From positions 1 to 64,000 of the forward strand of contig CAZJKM010000002.1 of the NCBI GenBank assembly GCA_964546645.1: DNA of 64,000 nt. Direction: 5' to 3'. Source of the DNA: A37T11 sp964546645. Its GTDB lineage: Bacteria; Bacteroidota; Bacteroidia; Sphingobacteriales; Sphingobacteriaceae. Below the pieces are notes generated by a model. It ran no database searches. It was not told where the DNA came from and was given only the letters and a program-made list of their open reading frames with translations. Below, piece by piece: positions 59,969 to 64,000 of this stretch. The stretch's first letter is position 1. Each line of letters begins with the position of its first letter. A program made the position numbers and the translations under genes.

Positions 59969-61179
59969 CGGAGGGTTTCTTCCCCGCGAAGGCTCAGCCG
60001 GGAAGCCAGGGCAGAAACAAGGGCGGAAATACCCAGCACGGTAATAAAAACCGTCACGAAATCCCCCACCCTCAGCTCTACGGGGTAGGCATCCACAATA
60101 AAATCGCCGGCACCCATACTGATAAATCCGGTGTACTGCTGCAACACACATACCAGCAAGCCCAGTAACATGCCTCCCACACAACCCATCAGCGTAATCA
60201 TCATGCCCTCCGTAAAAAATATACGCCGGACCATGACAGCACCCGCACCCAGGCTGCGCAGTACGGCAATATCTTTCCGCTTATCTATCACCAGCATGGT
60301 CAGCGAGCCAATGATGTTAAACGCTGCAATAATCAGCACGAACGTCAGGATAAAAAAAACGGCCCATTTTTCAGCATTCAGCATTTTATACAGTAACGGA
60401 TTTTGCTCCATGCGGTTCTTTACCTGAAACGCCTCTCCCAGCCAGGAAGATAACCGCTGCCGGAATGCCGCTATGTTGGCCCCTGCTGTACACTGGACCT
60501 CGATGGCAGAAAGCTGGTCATATTCACCCAGCACCTCCCGGGCAAAATCCAGTGGTACGATCATCAACTGGTCGAGTTGCTGCTGTGCTTTCAGGATACC
60601 TGCCGGAGCGATGGACCGGATAACAAACTCATCGGCGGGGTTGATGCTCTGCACGGCCTCCTTTTTGGGGGCATACACATCCATCTGTACGGTATCAGCC
60701 AGCACCACCCCCAACCGGTTTTGTATCCCGGCGCCTATCACCGCAGCCTCCCGGTTTCCGTCGGACAATACGAACGACCCGTCGAACACCAGATTGTTTG
60801 TCTCACCGCCGCCCGCCAGTGATCCGCTGATCCCCCTGATGGTCCCGATCACCTGGTTGGACCGGTAGCGTATCAGTACTTTTTCCTGCAGGACCCCGCC
60901 ATGCGCAGATACGGCCGGGTCATTTTCCAGGTAGCGGTACAGGGAGTCATCCGGAGCAAAGTACTTCCCCCGGGCCGGTTCAATGCGTATATCCGGATTA
61001 AAACTGCTGTACATAGACAGCACAATGGATTCCAGACCGTTGAAAATGGAAAGAATAATAATGAGTGCGGCACTGCTGACCAGTACCCCTACCATGCTGA
61101 TAGCCGAAATGACATTGATGGCATTCACTGATTTTTTGGAGAACAGGTAGCGTTTAGCGATAAAGAAAACCGTGTTCAT
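59965..61179 (-). CDS. FtsX-type ABC transporter permease (LolC/LolE-like)
   Basis: This 404-residue inner-membrane protein has four membrane helices: one near the N-terminus (ISMVGVLVSSAALIIILSIF), a large periplasmic domain (about 50-260), then three helices in the C-terminal third (FFILTFVLIIAAFNIIGSLT, MITLMGCVGGMLLGLLVCVL and the last near residue 380). The FtsX/MacB core around DKRKDIAVLRSLGA is clear. It probably pairs with an ATPase encoded elsewhere to move lipoproteins out of the inner membrane. It is 12 bases downstream of the MBL-fold gene in the same direction. Confidence 0.9.
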   Translation of the reverse strand: MNTVFFIAKRYLFSKKSVNAINVISAISMVGVLVSSAALIIILSIFNGLESIVLSMYSSFNPDIRIEPARGKYFAPDDSLYRYLENDPAVSAHGGVLQEKVLIRYRSNQVIGTIRGISGSLAGGGETNNLVFDGSFVLSDGNREAAVIGAGIQNRLGVVLADTVQMDVYAPKKEAVQSINPADEFVIRSIAPAGILKAQQQLDQLMIVPLDFAREVLGEYDQLSAIEVQCTAGANIAAFRQRLSSWLGEAFQVKNRMEQNPLLYKMLNAEKWAVFFILTFVLIIAAFNIIGSLTMLVIDKRKDIAVLRSLGAGAVMVRRIFFTEGMMITLMGCVGGMLLGLLVCVLQQYTGFISMGAGDFIVDAYPVELRVGDFVTVFITVLGISALVSALASRLSLRGEETLR

Positions 61180-61191
61180 GCCCCTGCTGCT

Positions 61192-61833
61192 TTATCCGCG
61201 TACAAAAGGATTCGTCTGCTTTTCATAACCTACCGTTGTTTCCGGGCCATGGCCCGGATAAACCACTGTTTCATCCGGCAAAGTATAGACCCTGTCACGG
61301 ATGCTCTGCAGTAATTGCTGATGGTTGCCTCCCGGCAGGTCGGTCCGGCCTATACTGTTCCTGAACAGGACATCCCCGCCGATCAGAAAGTGCTGTCCGC
61401 TATGATAAAAGCAAAGGTGCGCGGGTGAGTGACCAGGGGCGAAAATAAGCTCCAGCTGGTGCTGCCCCCACTGGACCGTTCCCTGCGCCGGCAGAAAGGA
61501 TTCAGGAATGGGCGAAACGTCATAACGGATGCCCATCTGCGGTGCATAGTGCTGTACTTCCACCAACAGCGGTACTTCCCCTTCGTGGAATTGCGGCAGC
61601 AAACCATATTGTTCATATATATAGCGGTTACCCAATACGTGGTCAATATGGCAATGGGTGTTCAGCAACAGTCCCGGATTCAGGCCCTTTTCCTCCATAA
61701 ATGAGGCAAACAGGTTTTCCTCCGCCGGTCCGTACATGCCGGGATCAATGATCACACAGGCGCCGCTATCGTCATAAAGGACATAGGTATTTTCCTGATA
61801 AGGGTTAAAAACAAAAGACTTTACCTGTATCAT
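61192..61833 (-). CDS. MBL-fold metallo-hydrolase (glyoxalase II-like)
   Basis: The protein has 213 residues from ATG 61833; a TTG at 61839 is in frame. Metal-binding motifs are LNTHCHIDHVLGNRYIYEQY (HxHxDH), FAPGHSPAHLCFYH and GGDVLFRNSIGRTDLPGG, then YPGHGPETT at the end. This order is typical of the glyoxalase II-like group acting on thioesters or small esters; the true substrate is open. It lies between the permease and gldD genes on the same strand. A CAAACATA (TAnnTTTG complement) lies 3 bases upstream of the ATG, too close to be a normal promoter. Confidence 0.9.
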   Translation of the reverse strand: MIQVKSFVFNPYQENTYVLYDDSGACVIIDPGMYGPAEENLFASFMEEKGLNPGLLLNTHCHIDHVLGNRYIYEQYGLLPQFHEGEVPLLVEVQHYAPQMGIRYDVSPIPESFLPAQGTVQWGQHQLELIFAPGHSPAHLCFYHSGQHFLIGGDVLFRNSIGRTDLPGGNHQQLLQSIRDRVYTLPDETVVYPGHGPETTVGYEKQTNPFVRG

Positions 61834-61855
61834 ATACAAACATAGCTAAATTTAC

Positions 61856-62443
61856 TTATTTCCACCGCAGCGACCGGATCAGGGTATCGATATCCGCTTC
61901 CAGGAAATCGATCACCGGCTGAACAGAATCAGGGCGTGGTTTTTCGTTGAGGTACAGGGCACCCCTCAGGTAATGTTTCACGCTGTCTGTAACATAGAAT
62001 TGCAGGGCGGAGGCGGTACTCCCGCCAATTTTATAATATACACCGTACACGCGGCGCGCGGGATCCCGTACGTACCCTTCATCAATGGCGGTTGCTTTTA
62101 CGGTATGGGCAAACGCCAAGCTGCGGGCATCTTCCGTCAGCTGGTCCAGCCGCGCCTGCGCGGTTACCGGATAGTAGCTCAGGTGCAGCCGGGCATTGAA
62201 TGCCGGAAATACCAGATCCTGCCAGCAGGGATGCTCCGCATTCCCGCTGCCGGGCTCCACGCCGGCATATGCCGGGTAGCGAAACGTATAGGGGCAGGAT
62301 GTCTCGTATAACCGGTATTGCTTTTCCGGAAAGTAAAGCCGGTGAAAACCCCGGGGTTTTGGCGCATAATGGCTCCCTCCGCCGCAACCTGACAGGATGG
62401 TGAGGAACAGGATCAGCCATATGGGGTGATGTGCGTATTTCAA
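61856..62443 (-). CDS. gldD: Gliding motility lipoprotein GldD
   Basis: The protein has about 195 residues. The lipobox is FLTILSGCGGG, and the body has the GldD signature YAPKPRGFHRLYFPEKQYRL, then CPYTFRYPAYAGVEPG. No ATG sits before the leader; a TTG at 62443, one base after the aroE stop (TAGGTTG), gives a normal lipoprotein signal and coupled translation. The frame continues further upstream within aroE, which I regard as non-coding there. GldD is needed for gliding or type IX secretion in flavobacteria; presence alone does not prove gliding here. Confidence 0.88.
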   Translation of the reverse strand: MKYAHHPIWLILFLTILSGCGGGSHYAPKPRGFHRLYFPEKQYRLYETSCPYTFRYPAYAGVEPGSGNAEHPCWQDLVFPAFNARLHLSYYPVTAQARLDQLTEDARSLAFAHTVKATAIDEGYVRDPARRVYGVYYKIGGSTASALQFYVTDSVKHYLRGALYLNEKPRPDSVQPVIDFLEADIDTLIRSLRWK

Positions 62444-62444
62444 C

Positions 62445-63239
62445 CTAACTGTTCCAGATTTCCCAGTTTTTCTCCGCCTGTAATTCCAGCATCTCCAATC
62501 CGTTTTTCGTGATGGCTCCGTTTGCGGCACCGCGTTTCAGGAACTCGGTTTCCGGCGGATTGTACACCAGGTCGTACAACAGATGCTGCCCTCCAATACA
62601 CGCGTAGGGTATATCCGGGCACGATGTAACATCGGGATACGTGCCTAACGGTGTCGTATTAATGATCAACGGATGTGCTTCCATCACCTCCCGGTCCAGT
62701 TGCCCGTACGACAGCTGTTTACCGGCCGGTCGTCTCGAAACAACGGAAAAATCGATATGCAGCTTCCGGAGTACATAAAAAACGGCACGCGCAGCCCCTC
62801 CGTTTCCTAATACCAGCGCCCGGCGATGGTGCCGGCCGAGCAACGGTCTGAGCGAAGCTTCAAAGCCGTACACGTCTGTATTGAAACCGGCCAGGTGTAC
62901 TTCCGCCATCGGCACTTCGCCGGAGAAAAAGGTCTCAACGGGGTTGTGTTTACTGATCTTTATGCAGTTCACGGCATCCACTTCCTTTGCCTCGGGGGAT
63001 ATCTTATCCAGGTAGAACATAACTCCGATCTTATGGGGAATGGTTACATTTAACCCGCACAGGCCGGGATGTGCCCGCAGCAGGCCGGGCAGCTCACTGA
63101 TTTGCTCTATCGGGAAGAGACTGTATCGGCAATCGGTGATTCCTTCCCGCTCAAACTTGCTGTCATAATAGTGTTTGGAGAAAGAATGGGAAAGCGGATA
63201 GCCGATCAGGCCGAATTCCTTTATATGATCATTACTCAT
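62445..63239 (-). CDS. aroE: Shikimate dehydrogenase
   Basis: This 264-residue enzyme reduces 3-dehydroshikimate with NADPH in aromatic amino-acid synthesis. ATG 63239 is chosen because the substrate-binding motif FGLIGYPLSHSFSKHYYDSK then lies at the usual place; a longer frame to 63290 is unlikely. Other motifs are LNVTIPHKIGV with the catalytic Lys, GFNTDVYGFEASL and the NADP loop VLGNGGAARAVFYVL. The end is GAITKNGLEMLELQAEKNWE. It sits between the TPR gene and gldD in one direction, with one base between its stop and the gldD start. Confidence 0.94.
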   Translation of the reverse strand: MSNDHIKEFGLIGYPLSHSFSKHYYDSKFEREGITDCRYSLFPIEQISELPGLLRAHPGLCGLNVTIPHKIGVMFYLDKISPEAKEVDAVNCIKISKHNPVETFFSGEVPMAEVHLAGFNTDVYGFEASLRPLLGRHHRRALVLGNGGAARAVFYVLRKLHIDFSVVSRRPAGKQLSYGQLDREVMEAHPLIINTTPLGTYPDVTSCPDIPYACIGGQHLLYDLVYNPPETEFLKRGAANGAITKNGLEMLELQAEKNWEIWNS

Positions 63240-63313
63240 TGTGTAACCGTTAGCGGCTGCAAACTTACTAAAATTGTGCTGACAGCCCATATACGGACGC
63301 CGGCTACCGTACG

Positions 63314-64000
63314 CTACCCGTTATTATATTTTGCGATCAGGTCCACAATCACCTTATTCTGCTGCAGCTGTGGCAGGTATTCAAAGAGTATCTGGTACTT
63401 ATCCGGGCTGAGGTTGAGTGCCTGCTCCAGTGAGAACAGGGCTTCCGTGTATTTCCCCGCAGCAAACTGGTAAGCCACCAGCCGGTAATACAATTCCGCC
63501 GCATCCGGATTGGTTTTAATAGCCTCGACGATAATTTCCATCGCCTCCGTAAATTTCCCCTGCTCATACAGTACGGATGAATAGTCAAGCCATGCTTCCA
63601 CATCCACGGGGTTCAGTTCCACCACTTTGGCATAGGCCAGCTCCGCTTCTGCTACCTGTTTCAGCTTATACCGTGCATCGGCTACAGCGAACCAGTAGTC
63701 CGGATTCTGGTCATCCAGCTCAAGGGCTTTTTTATAGAAATGCAGCGATTCAAAGTAACGCTCTTCATAGTCGAGCGTAACTCCGATCCCAAACCAGCCG
63801 TCACACAGTTTCGGATTGATCTTTACGGCTTTTTTATAGTAGTCACGGGCCTCATCCATCTGCTCCAGCTTTTCATAGCACTCACCGATCGCACAATAGG
63901 TATCTGCTCCCGGCGGTTCATACTCAAACGTATGCTTATACACTTCGATCGCGTCTGCGTACCGCTCCAGGTTCACCAATGCATTTCCCTTATTGAAATA
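63314..64000 (-). CDS. TPR protein, 5' end outside window
   Basis: The frame is open to the window edge (codons through YFNKGNALVNLERY before the TTG at 63979), so the start is beyond 64000. The visible 228 residues are canonical TPRs: ADTYCAIGECYEKLEQMDEA, WFGIGVTLDYEERYFESLHF, YWFAVADARYKLKQVAEAEL and WLDYSSVLYEQGKFTEAMEI. No signal peptide is visible in this part. Tandem TPR proteins upstream of aroE are common in this phylum. They act as protein scaffolds; the partner is unknown. Confidence 0.88.
   Translation of the reverse strand, partial: YFNKGNALVNLERYADAIEVYKHTFEYEPPGADTYCAIGECYEKLEQMDEARDYYKKAVKINPKLCDGWFGIGVTLDYEERYFESLHFYKKALELDDQNPDYWFAVADARYKLKQVAEAELAYAKVVELNPVDVEAWLDYSSVLYEQGKFTEAMEIIVEAIKTNPDAAELYYRLVAYQFAAGKYTEALFSLEQALNLSPDKYQILFEYLPQLQQNKVIVDLIAKYNNG

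Overview
The window looks like a chromosomal stretch from a free-living member of the phylum Bacteroidota, probably the Sphingobacteriales/Chitinophagales side. The pointers are a GldD gliding lipoprotein, a TonB receptor with a carboxypeptidase-like N-terminal domain, periplasmic sulfatases, PepSY-like and DUF4197/DUF4256/DUF6660 proteins, two futalosine-pathway menaquinone genes, and recurrent TAnnTTTG promoter elements of the Bacteroidota type. No rRNA, tRNA, transposase, phage gene or CRISPR array was recognised. A 10-N scaffold gap lies at 52097-52106. Genus cannot be assigned from the sequence alone.

Layout: 1-5.9 kb holds a cut-off TPR/CHAT protein, a secreted endonuclease/exonuclease/phosphatase-fold protein, a catalase and DUF4256 with a rhodanese remnant. 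6.1-9.8 kb is a small catabolic cluster (2-hydroxyacid dehydrogenase, FGGY kinase, secreted propeller). 9.8-11.8 kb is the least ordinary part: a decayed sulfatase tail, a 10-bp repeat array just upstream of a promoter, one FN3-type gene, and a 671-bp non-coding array of about 32 units at a 21/22-bp period, bounded by 33-bp inverted repeats and holding two perfect 38-bp palindromes. 11.8-14.1 kb encodes a ferredoxin, its reductase and a LysR regulator.

14.2-23.6 kb is a metal-handling locus: DUF6660, a CzcA-type RND pump fused to a TolC-like channel, an adaptor, a His-rich membrane protein, a TonB receptor and a thioredoxin-fold protein. The pump part is visibly more AT-rich than its neighbours. 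23.6-27.3 kb has two sulfatases. 27.4-34 kb has a NYN-type RNase with unusual helical repeats, an M23 peptidase, a universal stress protein, DUF4197, a GDPD and a phosphodiester glycosidase. 34.2-40.4 kb is another AT-rich locus: an AraC regulator divergent from a PhyH dioxygenase, a Gfo/Idh/MocA oxidoreductase and a large cytochrome c/PA14/propeller lipoprotein.

40.4-49.7 kb mixes a GHL10-type glycosidase, a coiled-coil membrane protein, a very large NtrY-like kinase, fabD, folE, a QueD-like enzyme and futalosine hydrolase. 49.7-59.1 kb has envelope proteins and two two-component systems; a lipoprotein gene there is preceded by three 18-bp dyads at exact 23-bp steps. 59.1-64 kb holds mqnD, whose promoter and start codon sit inside a 14-bp inverted repeat, then an FtsX-type permease, an MBL-fold hydrolase, gldD, aroE and a cut-off TPR gene.
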